From Patella vulgata (Eukaryota; Mollusca; Gastropoda; Patellidae), in assembly GCF_932274485.2 (NCBI RefSeq), contig NC_065881.2:81966702-82030701 (forward strand): a stretch of 64,000 bases of DNA, in the 5' to 3' direction. The notes beneath the pieces were generated by a model, which worked only from the letters and a program-made list of their open reading frames with translations, was not told the DNA's origin and searched no databases. Below are positions 11,661 to 21,968 of the stretch, in pieces (position 1 is the first letter of the stretch; each line of letters opens with the position of its first letter). The translations under genes were made by a program, and so were the position numbers.

Positions 11661-12788
11661 TTAATTGATGTAGCTGTTCTATTTGTCAGACATCGTTGAA
11701 AATCAAGGGCCATTACTATACACAAGAAACACTGGTATACACCACATCACAATGGTATACACAAGAAACACTGGTATACACAAGGACACAAATGGTATAC
11801 ACCAGGAAGGACACCACCGAAAGAATGTACACATTGTTTAAACTAGTTATTTTTCGCATAGCTACCAGTTTGTAGAGTTCAGGCAAAACAGAAGTACTTT
11901 AAACACCATTTCATTTCACCAGTTTGTAGCCTTTCTTGACCAGACCCTATCTATTTGAGAAATATCTTGGGTGATCAACTACTGACTACATTACAAATAT
12001 ATGACAGGTGTAAATCATAATTCATCCAGGAAATCAATGACTAACAACGCAAATGTATGTCAGCAGCTGGTTTTGTCCAGATACTGGCCAAAAACAATCC
12101 TGGTGCAGGATGATTAGTCTATCAAGGAAAATGCATCATATCATTCGGCAGGAAACCACATCAGCGTACATATTGAAGAATCTTTAACAGTTTGAATGCA
12201 AAGAAAATAGGTGGAACACTGCTGTCAAAACAAGATGTCCCTCACAGCACACTGCGAGCACTGAGTATGACTATCTCTATTATTGGTCCAGTAGGACATT
12301 AAACCTGATTTCCCAGCATGGTCGCATTTCTTTTAAAAAGGGTTAGGTTTAGTATGGCGACATTTCTTCTAATGTTAGAGCTGGTATTCCCCAAGTAGAC
12401 ACTGAACATGGGTGTAATTTACCTAGACCATTAGAACCGTGGATAATAATAAAGGCAATGGTGAACTAACTTATTTAACAGTTTGAGGTTGATTTGGTTG
12501 GGGGAAAATGGAAGAATCTGAAATCATCTTTTCGATCCAATTTTCCGTGAAGTTCCCAGTTTTTTATTTGTTTTTTCTTCCATCATTTGAGCTATGTATT
12601 GTTCTTGTTGTTTTTCAACATCAATTTCCCCGACTTTCTGTTTGTATTTATGACTTTGTTCCATCAACAGATTTCGTAACCTTTTTATTTTCTCATCTTT
12701 ATCTTGTATGTTGACTTCTTGATTTTTACACCTTGTCTTTGTTTCTATAAAAGAATAAATAGAAGGAAGATTATTATCTTCTCAACAT

Positions 12789-12985
12789 AATACAAAATAA
12801 AACAAGTGGTTGCCATGGAAGCTAAGCCCACCTTGATACAAAATAAAACAAGTGGTTGCCATGGAAGCTAAACCCACCTTGATACAAAATAAAACAAGCG
12901 TGTGCCATGGAAGCTAAGCCCACCTTGATACAAAATAAAACAAGGGGTTGCCATGGAAGCTAAACCCACCTTGTCTTCTGTTTCT
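12789..12985. repeat. 46-bp minisatellite next to SPATA24-like exon 6, copy 0
   Basis: Four units of ACAAAATAAAACAAGTGGTTGCCATGGAAGCTAA-type sequence, each ending CCCACCTTG. Copies 1 and 2 have one unit at the same place. The array starts about 45 bases from the exon border. Confidence 0.85.
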
Positions 12986-13307
12986 GTAAACGAATGAATA
13001 AACAGAATTGATATCCAATAACAGAATGGAGTTCAATATCTTGTCAAACAATACTTAGGAAATTTTGATACAAAATAAAACTAGTGGTTGCCATGCAAAC
13101 TAAGTCCACATTTTGCCAGTGATGGACAGAATAAGATTTTAAAAAAGCAATTTTTCGTACAGTCAGGGTCAATAATGAAGGATTTTATGACCCAACATGT
13201 GTCAATATCCTTAGGAACCGAGACTGACAGGGGTCGATCACATGTGGATGTATAAAAATTGATAATCCTTATTCTTATAATTAAGCATGCAGAGCCAATG
13301 GGTACAT

Positions 13308-13312
<5 letters not shown>

Positions 13313-13346
<34 letters not shown>

Positions 13347-13605
13347 GGGGTTTAACATCGACACAACACAAACTATGTCATTTCGTGACTAGCATATGGT
13401 TCAATTTTATTTCAATAATTCGCTTGCACGTAGGGGTCTTTAGCAGTGGGAGGAAACCAGAGGACCTAGAGAAAACCCACGAGGTTGGACAGACGACCCT
13501 ACTCCTTGTCACGTATAACCAGGGAATCGAACCACGCCAGATGACTGAATGACAGACTTTATGATACAATGTGCACATGCTAACCATTCAGCCACCCAAC
13601 CCCCC
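13313..13605 (-). mobile_element. SINE family A at unit border, copy 0/1
   Basis: Flanks GGTACATAATGG and GGTACATGAATGG are a diverged TSD. The (GA)n tail is at the left. Homologues lie at 28,390-28,617 and 44,919-45,203, and the copy 1/2 near-identity starts right after this element. Confidence 0.75.
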
Positions 13606-13698
13606 GGGTACATGAATGGACCACGCTTTTATGTCCCATCTGCAGGACTTGACATAATTTCTTTGTTGGCCTTGCAGGTGCCACCCCTGATAAAATCA

Positions 13699-13860
13699 CA
13701 GAGGTTCTACATGACAAGGAGTAGGGTCGCCTGTCCAACCTAATGGGTTTTTCTCTGGGTTCTCTAGTTTCGTCACACTGCTATAGACCCCTACACGATA
13801 GCAATTTACTGAAATAAAATTGAACCATATGCCAGTCCCGAAATGACATAGTTTGTGTCA
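13699..13860 (+). repeat. SINE family A body fragment
   Basis: TACATGACAAGGAGTAGGGTCGCC through GACATAGTTTGTGTC: the 3' two thirds of the SINE without its tRNA-like head. Homologues at 28,710-28,871 and 45,296-45,462. Confidence 0.7.
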
Positions 13861-14312
13861 ATCAAAATGGCCGTCCCTCGTTCACAATTTTCTACTGATT
13901 GTGATGAAACTTGAAATGTAAGTTTATAACCCAACGATCTTGGTTACTTTCGATATTTGCGCATATCGGACTGTAACTTCCTGAATTATGGCCCCTGATT
14001 GTACGAAAAATCGCTTTTTGTTTTGCTTGTTCTCTATCCATCTCTTGCAAAATGTGGGCGTATCCTGCCTGGCTAGGGTTCCCAACCGTTTTCATCCCAT
14101 TTACTACGGGTAACTTTTGGAAATTCCTCATTACAGCACACCAAATGTTATTGAGGAGCTTTTTCGACCAATACATCTGGGATTTTGAGGTTAGTGAGTC
14201 TTCGCCTTACTCACTGCGGCTCCCAAAAATCAATCAAATTACTGTAGTACAGTATGGTGGGTTAACTAGCTAGTAACTCCTATCTACATGTAGGTGTTGT
14301 GATGTAAATCAA
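13861..14312. mobile_element. 450-bp insertion in copies 1 and 2 only
   Basis: Absent from the parental SPATA24 intron at 45,462, where GTTTGTGTCAA runs straight into ACAAAGTAAGTCA. Flanking TCAA may be a 4-bp TSD. The minus strand has an open stretch that looks like a repeat translated by chance. Family unknown. The second copy is at 28,872-29,323. Confidence 0.5.
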
Positions 14313-14454
14313 AGTAAGTCATGTGATTTATAATATATATTATATTTTTACCTGTCCATTTTGATTCAATATCTTTCTGTCTGTTTGACATCTGTACTGT
14401 TTTACCTGAAAACAAATCCAATCATATTCATATGGTACCAAGGCCCAATCATTC

Positions 14455-14680
14455 TCTCAAGCTGTACCAAGAAGACCCAATCATATTCATTGTTTCAAAT
14501 CAAGACCCAATCATATTCATTGTTTCAAATGGTATTAAAACACAATAATATTCATTGTTTCAAATGATACCAAGACCCAATCACATTCATTGTTTCAAAT
14601 GGTCAAGACTCAACCATGTTCATTGTTTCAAATGATATCAAGATTCAAGACCCAATCATATTCATCCTCTCAAATTGTAC
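14455..14680. repeat. Minisatellite AAGACCCAATCATATTCATT
   Basis: Imperfect 30-38-bp units (AAGACCCAATCATATTCATT, then GTTTCAAAT or CTCTCAAA). It lies in a SPATA24-derived intron. Copy 2 (29,448-29,760) has more units, and the parental copy is at 45,595-45,835. Confidence 0.8.
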
Positions 14681-14915
14681 TATGGTTGAAATGTATAAGG
14701 GTTCTGTAACTACTGTGACATACCCCCTGATACTCTATGGACACGAATCATGGATTCCTGAATATCACGTTTTTATGGAACCTAATAACCAAATTCTACT
14801 TACGAAGCCCCAAATGAAAGCTTTTCTCGTTCTAGTTGTTTGGTGAGAATCTCTATTTCACCAAGTGAAAACTCCAGTTTATCGGTAACCTCTGTTAATT
14901 TGTTACGTGTTCTTG

Positions 14916-15150
14916 TTGACGTCCATTTGACACAAACTAGGTCATTTCAGAACTAACATATGGTTCAATTTTATTTCCATAATTCGCTTGCGCGTAGGGG
15001 TCTTTAGCAGTGGGAGGACACCGGAGGACCCGGAGAAAACCCACGTACTACTTGTCACGTACAACCAGGGAATCGAAACCACGTCAGTTGACTCAATGAC
15101 AGACCTTATGATACAGCGCGAACATGCTAACCATTCGGCCATCCAGCCCC
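14916..15150 (-). mobile_element. SINE family A cutting exon-4 debris
   Basis: Family A body on the minus strand with A box GGCCGAATGGTTAGCATG at its right end. It replaces the 5' end of the SPATA24-like exon 4 and its acceptor. The copy at 29,995-30,230 is the duplicate. Confidence 0.75.
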
Positions 15151-15525
15151 GCCCCGCCTCTAATATTGAATATTCAAGCACTGGGATACATTGCAAGTGT
15201 GTCCATTGAATGAACTCCTGTAAGGGAGAGAGAGAGAGAGAGAGAGAGGGGGAGAGAGAGAGGGGGAGAGAACAAAACATTTACTGGACACTAATCGGGA
15301 CCCTTCGGTACTTACATATGCTGCATGTTTATTTCAATAGTCGTTTTTCAGCGGACGGGAAACCAAAAATAACCTATTGGTGTGGCAGTGAGCAATTAAC
15401 AAACCTAACAATGTTGATCTAGACCTATTAAAGATGTATTTTGTAGGAGCTAAAATTTCCTATTACAGGTCTTTAGTTTGGTCTCAAATGGTTCATTAAT
15501 CACTAAGGGGGGGGGGGGGGGGTAA

Positions 15526-15770
15526 ATGGTTCGCGTGTGGGGCGTTTTTAATAAAGTCTGTCATTGAGTCAACTGGCATGGTTTCGAATGCCCGGTTGTA
15601 CGTGACAAGGAGTAGGGTCACCTGCCCAACCTCGTGGGTTTTCTCTGGGTCCTCCGGTTTGCTCCCACTGCTAAAGACCCCTACACGCAAATGAATTGTT
15701 GAAATAAAATGAAACTATATCTTAGTTTGTGTTGAGTGGACGTTAAACCCTATTTGTCTCTGTCTCTCAC
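15526..15770 (+). mobile_element. SINE family A, diverged head
   Basis: GTCATTGAGTCAACTGG, CGTGACAAGGAGTAGGGTC and TTTTCTCTGGGTCCTCCGG in order, then GAGTGGACGTTAAACCC and a CTCTGTCTCTC tail. Duplicate at 30,595-30,840. Confidence 0.75.
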
Positions 15771-16293
15771 ATTAATCACATGTAGACATGTATTCACATG
15801 CCAAGTCCATCAACTCTCTGGGACATCGGAGGGAAAAATTGTGATTTTCAACGGATTTAAACCTGATCGACAGTTAGTAATGCAATTGAAGATTGGGTAA
15901 TCGAGACTTTGTTTGTTAATACCATCAGGAAATTATTTAAAAATTAATGGAGTAAAATGAATGGTTAGGAAATGGGGTTTAATTTCTCGTAGACAAGCGC
16001 AATACTTTGGTAATTTTGTTTATTGTTTATTGTTATGGTTACTGGTATAATGCAGCTGTGTTTTGCCCGGATAGCAAAGTTTTCACCTGCTCGATCTTTT
16101 GTACGTTTACGCCAACGTGTCCAAAATGCACATGATGGGTTGATCTCATCATTTTTCTAACCTTGACATTTCTCTTTATCAATTATAATACTGACGTAAT
16201 ACATATTGTAGACTCTATTATCATATAAACACTTTTTATATCTGGAACTGTAGGTCTCAACAATCTAGGCTACAATGAAACTGAAATAGTTAC

Positions 16294-16301
16294 TATAAAT
16301 A
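16294..16301 (+). promoter_or_regulatory. TATA box of module P1, copy 1
   Basis: TATAAATA in ACTATAAATAAATGGGTTTTTCC, 170 bases before the MSNH micro-exon. Duplicate at 31,366-31,373. Confidence 0.55.
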
Positions 16302-16469
16302 AATGGGTTTTTCCATGAGGGGCTTCTATAAAATAAATACTTCCCGTTTGTTTGGGCAGCGTCGCCCAAGTTTTAGTGTCACAGAGCGAGTAGACATCGC
16401 TATAAGGTTGTAGTGTAGATAATTCAAGACACCTGGTTGACGTTTTTAATAACCCAAATCACATTATAA

Positions 16470-16484
16470 ATGATGTCTAATCAC
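16470..16484 (+). CDS. Alternative first micro-exon, (M)MSNH, copy 1
   Basis: ATGATGTCTAATCAC followed at once by the donor GTGAGT. It has the same layout, phase and leader style as the MSDQ exon 0.6 kb downstream, so it could be spliced to the RHIM exon at 23,602 to give an MSNH start. Only layout supports it; there is no transcript evidence. Confidence 0.45.
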
Positions 16485-16841
16485 GTGAGTACAACGTTAT
16501 ACATCAAATATAAATATCAATATTTAAAACTTGCTGTTTGTACTTGTGGAGCAGATGATCTACTTTTATCAACTGTTTATACGTCGAGTTTATTATATTA
16601 AAGTATCTAAAACTTTTAATTTTGAAATAGTTTAATTAAAGCAGAATGGAAATGGGTTGATATTGATATGCGATACTGTGACCAGGGGCCTGTTTCACGA
16701 AATTTTAACCCTTATCCTAAATCACAATCCACATATGACGTAATAACACCTGGCTCCAGTGGATGGAAAAAAACGCTTACCCATTCGTTAGTGTGAACTG
16801 CAAGGGTAGACAACTCTGTTTGGGAGATTGGCTCGTGCTGT

Positions 16842-16922
16842 GGGATTTCACGGTATTTGATTTTATACACAATAGTAATATCATATCGTTGAGTGAAATA
16901 ACTGAGTCAGTTACTATAAATA
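16842..16922 (+). promoter_or_regulatory. Promoter P2 of copy 1: kB-like site and TATA
   Basis: GGGATTTCAC (16,842-16,851, one base short of a kB consensus) sits in the word GCTCGTGCTGTGGGA shared with the perfect-site P3 modules. TATAAATA is at 16,915-16,922, and the MSDQ exon at 17,087. Confidence 0.55.
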
Positions 16923-17086
16923 AATGGGTTTTTCAATAATGGGGTTCTCTAAAAAATATTTCCCTGTTGTACAGCGCAGACTCACCCCTTTTCTTAGAAC
17001 TAAAAGCTCTCGAACATCGATAGAAGACGGTTGTGTTATAGTTTAGGAGATATACCTGTGACCATATACAATATTATCTAATCAAT

Positions 17087-20000
17087 ATGTCTGATCAAGT
17101 GAGTACAGATATTAACTATCATTACACGATAGAAAAGTCGTATTTTCCGTTCACACAATTCTAGTAAAGACGCCAAAAGTTGTGACGACCTTTTATAAGG
17201 GTTAAGGTACATTTATCCACAAGTTGATCCAACTCAAAAGAAAAGTTCGTGTTGGACAGCCTGATTCAAGCACTAAAATGACGTGTAAATACAGAGTTAA
17301 CATGAGTCATTTCAGTGATAATATATGGGTATAATCTTCATTAATTAATAATCCTCTAAGATAGAAACCACGCCCCTTAACCCAATGACAGACCTTACGA
17401 TCTAATACGTACCAGTTAGACCAATCACTCACTTCCCCGCCCGGGTGGATAGCCGAGTCGCATGCGCGCTATATAATAATGTCTGTCATTGAGTCAACTG
17501 GCATTGTTTCGATTTCCCGGTACGTGACAAGGAGTAAGGTCGCCTGTCCAACCTTGTGGGTTTTCTCCGGGTGACCGGGTCCTCCGGTTTCCCCCCACTG
17601 CAAAAGACCCCTACGCGCAAGCGATTTTTTAAAATATAATTGGATCATGTGTTAATCCCGAAATAACCTAGTTTGTGTTGAGTCGACGTAACCCCCCCCC
17701 CCACCACCACCTCCTCTCTCTCAATCTCTCTCTCTCTCTTTGTAGATAAGTCAGTCAGTCAGTCAATGCAATATAAGTCCATATTTTAGTGGATCATTGT
17801 TTTATTGTGAAAAGTTGAGTATAGCAACTGGTCCTCAACTTTCAGATCGCAAGTTATTTAGGACATAGAATAACTTGGAACGAGATTTACCGTTACATGT
17901 TTATAAGTTTAGTTTAAACACTAATATTGATAAAATTATACACCCAGTATAGATCTACCTTGACATTCAACAAGCTCGTACTGTGGGAATTCCCGATATT
18001 ATCACGCTTAGTCAGTTACTATAAATAGATTGGTTTTTCCATAATGGGGACCACAAAAAATTATTTACCTTTTATTTAGCACAGCCTCGCCCATTTTCTA
18101 AGAACCATACAAGCCCCCTAATATCGATAGAAGGCGGCTGTGTTGTAATTTAGGGGATATAGCTGTGTTTATTTACAATTATTTACAGTACAGATATTAA
18201 CGTTGTCCAGGGGCGTAAATGTGGGGGGGGGGTACCCCCCCCCCCCCAGGAAAAACAATAGTCGGTCGCAAAATCAGTGCAGTCGGTCGCAAAATAAGAG
18301 CAGTCGGTATCAAAATAAGTGCTCACTGCACACGTCACGCTACTCACGCAAAACTTTAGTATAAAATAACCATGTCAACTTATCATGTTTGAAAAAATGA
18401 TGTGTTTCACTGTTATTCTGTTGTGAGTATGTAGGTCTAAGAACAAAATTTCCCCCAGGTGGAAAAATAGTCGGTCTCAAAATAAGTGCAGCCACTGCAG
18501 TCGGTCTCAAAAGCATGCATCGCTGTCTTAATGAATTAATGAGATAAACATATAATGCCAGAAAAGATCCCAAATACTAGTCGGTCGCAAAATCAGTGCA
18601 GTCGGTCGTAAGATATGAGCAGTCGGTATCAAAATAAGTGCTCACTGCACACGTCACTCTACTCACGCAAAACTTTAGTATAAAATAACCTTGTCAACTT
18701 ATCATGTTTAAAAAAATGTTTTTCGCCCTATGGCAAAAAAATAGTCGGTCTCAAAAACAAAGTGCTCACCGCAGTCGGTCTCAGACTAAATGAATTAATG
18801 GAGTGTTTTCTGACCATCAGAATTCTGCAAAATCTCTCCCCAAAGTCCAGGGCATTTCAGAGACCAAGTAAGCGCCCCATTGAGGTAAAGTGCCCTCAGG
18901 CCCAGTCCTCAAAAATTAAAAGCTCAGTTACATATCGGCGCTCAATTCCATTATGCCACCATTCTTCAACTTCTTCTCTGTCTTATACTATCTCATCACT
19001 ATCATATTCACAGTTACAGTGAATCGCCCAGTTAGTAGTACGAATAGTGAGTGAGTCGTGGTTCAAAAGACTGTAGAATTGTTAGTTCTACTCTCACAAA
19101 ACAGGCGACATTGACAGATAGGCCTCAAGATTCTGTCCCATTTCTTATCCTCTCGTTAACGAGAATTTGGATCCATTTGCCATGACATTAAATAAAATTG
19201 TCAGGCCCAGTCCCAAAAATTAAAAGCTCGGTTACATATCTGAATTTTTTTCGCGCCTGCGGCGCTCGATTCCATTATAACATCATTGTTCCACTTCTCT
19301 GTTGTCTTATACTGTCTCAGCACTATCATATTCACGGTTATACTGATCTGCCTAGTTATGTTAGTAGTACCACTGGCACTGTTCTGTGGGGCGTCAGCCT
19401 ATACAAAAGTTCTGTCAACTCTTGCAAAACAGGCGGAATTGACAGGGGCAGATCTCGAGATTTTTTCTAATTGACTACTGCACATGGCCCCTACAAAACT
19501 CGCACCTGTGGTGCTCAGCTCCTGACTGCGTCACTCGTACTAGGATTATGGGCATCAGTCGGTCGCATTTTGGCTAAACACCCCCCCCCCCCAAACAAAA
19601 TCGTTATGTACGCCCCTGACTTTGTCAACACGAGAAAGAAAAGTCGAGTGGACCTTACCTCCGCCCCTCTCTCTCTCTAAAGAAACGAGCGTCAATCCTA
19701 GTAAAGACACCATTAGTAGTGACGATCGGTTCAAGCGGTTTAGGCATTTTTTGGACTTGTATAGACAGCACCACACGTTTTCTCAAGACAAAAGCTCATG
19801 TTGGACAGGCGACCCTACACCTTGTCACGTTCGGAACAATCGGGAAACTAAACCACACCACGTGACTAAACGACAGACCTTTTGATCTAAAGCGCACGCG
19901 TTATGAGAGGCATCTGGCGTGCGAATATTTAGACATAACCGTGTTAACATGGGTGATTTCAGGGATAGATAAAGAATCTATATCAAAAAATATCAACTCA

Positions 20001-21925
20001 AGTAAATATGTTAAAATGAACGAGGCTGTGCCAAGTTTGTTTGGTTTTTTTTTAAATTTATCGACGAGTGTTGATATTTTCTTATATCAAAAACTACGGA
20101 AGCGTATAGGGGTCATGCAAAATTTTATAGAACGTCTCGAGATCCTGCGATCCTGTGATACTTTCTCGAAATCCCGTGATCACCTGGTAATTTTCTCGAG
20201 ATCTCAATTTAATCTTCTCGAAATCCCCTGATAATTTTCCTGAGATACTGACATCCTGTGTAAAATTTCTCGAGAATTCGAGTTAATGTTCTCGAGATAT
20301 TGACATCCTATGTAAATTTTCTCGAGATACCGGGTTTATATAAAACTTTACATGATAGTATCTCCACGTTGTGAAGCCACCATTCGCCCAATACTTCGCA
20401 CCAAATTTGATAAAAAAAAAAGTACTCTTAACATTTTTTACAAAAGGAAAACTGCTAACTAATGAAAGAATAAACGGACAATCGATAGGGTACCCATGAT
20501 TTACACTAAATGTGAAATATGATTAAAATCGATAGGGTTCATCTTCTTATGGCCCCAATACTTCACACCAAATATGAAATTCAAAACCCCGCCACGTTAG
20601 ATTTAATGTGTGAAGCTTTGAATTACAGACATGCTTGTTAAATTATTCCAATTTAATGTGTGGGCGACGTTTAATTGAAAATGTCATTTTTTGCATGGTT
20701 TTCAGACCATATCTTGTTTTATAATAAAGCTTCTGCTTCGGAGCAGATTTTAAATTAAAAATCTTGAAAAACTCTGGGCTCTAACGCGTTCACAAGGTTT
20801 ACCGGAAAATAGGAATTTTAACGATAGCCACGCAAAGTGTGGAGATACGCCCACGCAGCATCTATGCCTTAACAGCAAATTATGCAAAGGAAAACTTGGT
20901 TGTTTAATAAATTGAATAAGGATCTAGCATTCATCAAGAAATTCAATCTTTATCGTGTTCACGTGCTTGTTATATCTCTAGGACAGAAAACCTTATATTG
21001 CTGAAAATTAACAGGGGTCAGTCATCTTTGTCGCGGAACACTGAATATCGAAAATCATTTAAAAACGAGGTTTTTAAAGAATGGAGAGTATAACTCCGGA
21101 ACGGAAGATCGCTAACCATTGAATATGAATGACCCCAAAGCTTCACACAAAATTGTAAAAGCGAAACCTCTATGACGTGAACAAGGCTTCCGGGGAGGTG
21201 AAGGGTGTGTGTGTGTGTGGGGGGGGGGGGTATATTACGGAACAGAAAGTCAAAGAATGCTGTATATCGATAGGGTCCTTCCTCTCATCGTCACATTTGA
21301 AAAAAATACGGACAAAGAGGGTAACACTCGAACAGAAGTTTGCTAAGTACTGAAAATCGAGAGGTCCTAGTGATTCAAACCACATTTGAAAAACAAAATC
21401 AGTTAAAAACTGTAGGCTCTATTGGGTTAACAATTTTTTCGGAAAAGGTGGACAACTCCAGAACGACAAGGTGCGCTAGAAGCGACAGGGACCGCCCTCC
21501 CATGGCACCAATGCTTTACACTAAATTTGAAACAAATCCGTTAAAATCTGTAGGCTCTGTCGTGCTATTAAGGTTTTTGGGAAAGTGTTGTGGGGGGGGG
21601 GGGGTAAACTACGAAACGACTGGTTGTGGGGCGCTGAGAATACGTTAAATCTACGCGCACGCATAAAAACACCCGAGATCTCGAGAAAATTTACATAGGA
21701 TGGCAAGATCCCGAGAAAGTTAACTCGAATTCTCGAGATCGTTAACACAGGATGGGAGATTCTCGAGAAAATTATTAGGCGATTTCGAGAACATTAAGTT
21801 GAGATCTCGAGAAAGTATCACAGGATCGCAGGATCTCGAGGTCTTCTACAAAATACGCTTCCGTAAAAAACGATGAGTAGAAGATTTTATTAATCACGCA
21901 ACCCTTTCTTACACGCCCAAATGAA

Positions 21926-21968
<43 letters not shown>

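Larger units (their letters stand above)
4493..13605. repeat. Tandem unit copy 0 (older, diverged)
   Basis: This segment carries the same ordered landmarks as copies 1 and 2: TATA promoter and MSDQ exon, kB-TATA module, RHIM exon, UBL exon, an 8-bp-TSD MITE, GAAACCTGTATGGTAAAA repeats and SPATA24-like exon 6. Substitutions and private insertions are frequent. Private insertions include SINEs at 5,536-5,901 and 8,521-8,801, a 185-bp repeat near 9,722, and a 949-bp MITE at 10,521-11,469. Copy 0 lacks the first promoter/MSNH exon, the 1.4-kb hAT-like element and the 1.8-kb foldback element of the later copies, so it split off before those were added. Confidence 0.75.
12524..14915 (-). pseudogene. 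SPATA24-like 3' exon fragments, first debris copy
   Basis: Matches to the intact minus-strand gene at 44,347-52,122: last exon at 12,524-12,744 (coiled coil, KQQEQYIAQMMEE, stop), exon 5 at 14,352-14,405, and part of exon 4 at 14,804-14,915. Exon 5 has lost 17 bases, which breaks the frame. Exon 4 is cut where a family A SINE begins, and the intron sequence resumes only after a deletion. Exons 1-3 are absent. This is what a tandem duplication with an end inside SPATA24 would leave. Confidence 0.8.

Noticed and set aside
13892-14176. 94-codon frame conserved in copies 1 and 2
   Set aside because: Lies within a 450-bp insertion absent from the parental intron; identity is due to duplication.
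18340-19885. Several 60-90-codon frames identical in copies 1 and 2
   Set aside because: They overlap the hAT-like element or its flank; identity reflects the recent duplication, not selection.
21170-21748. Frames inside the foldback element
   Set aside because: Low-complexity and repeat-derived, overlapping on both strands, no transposase motif.
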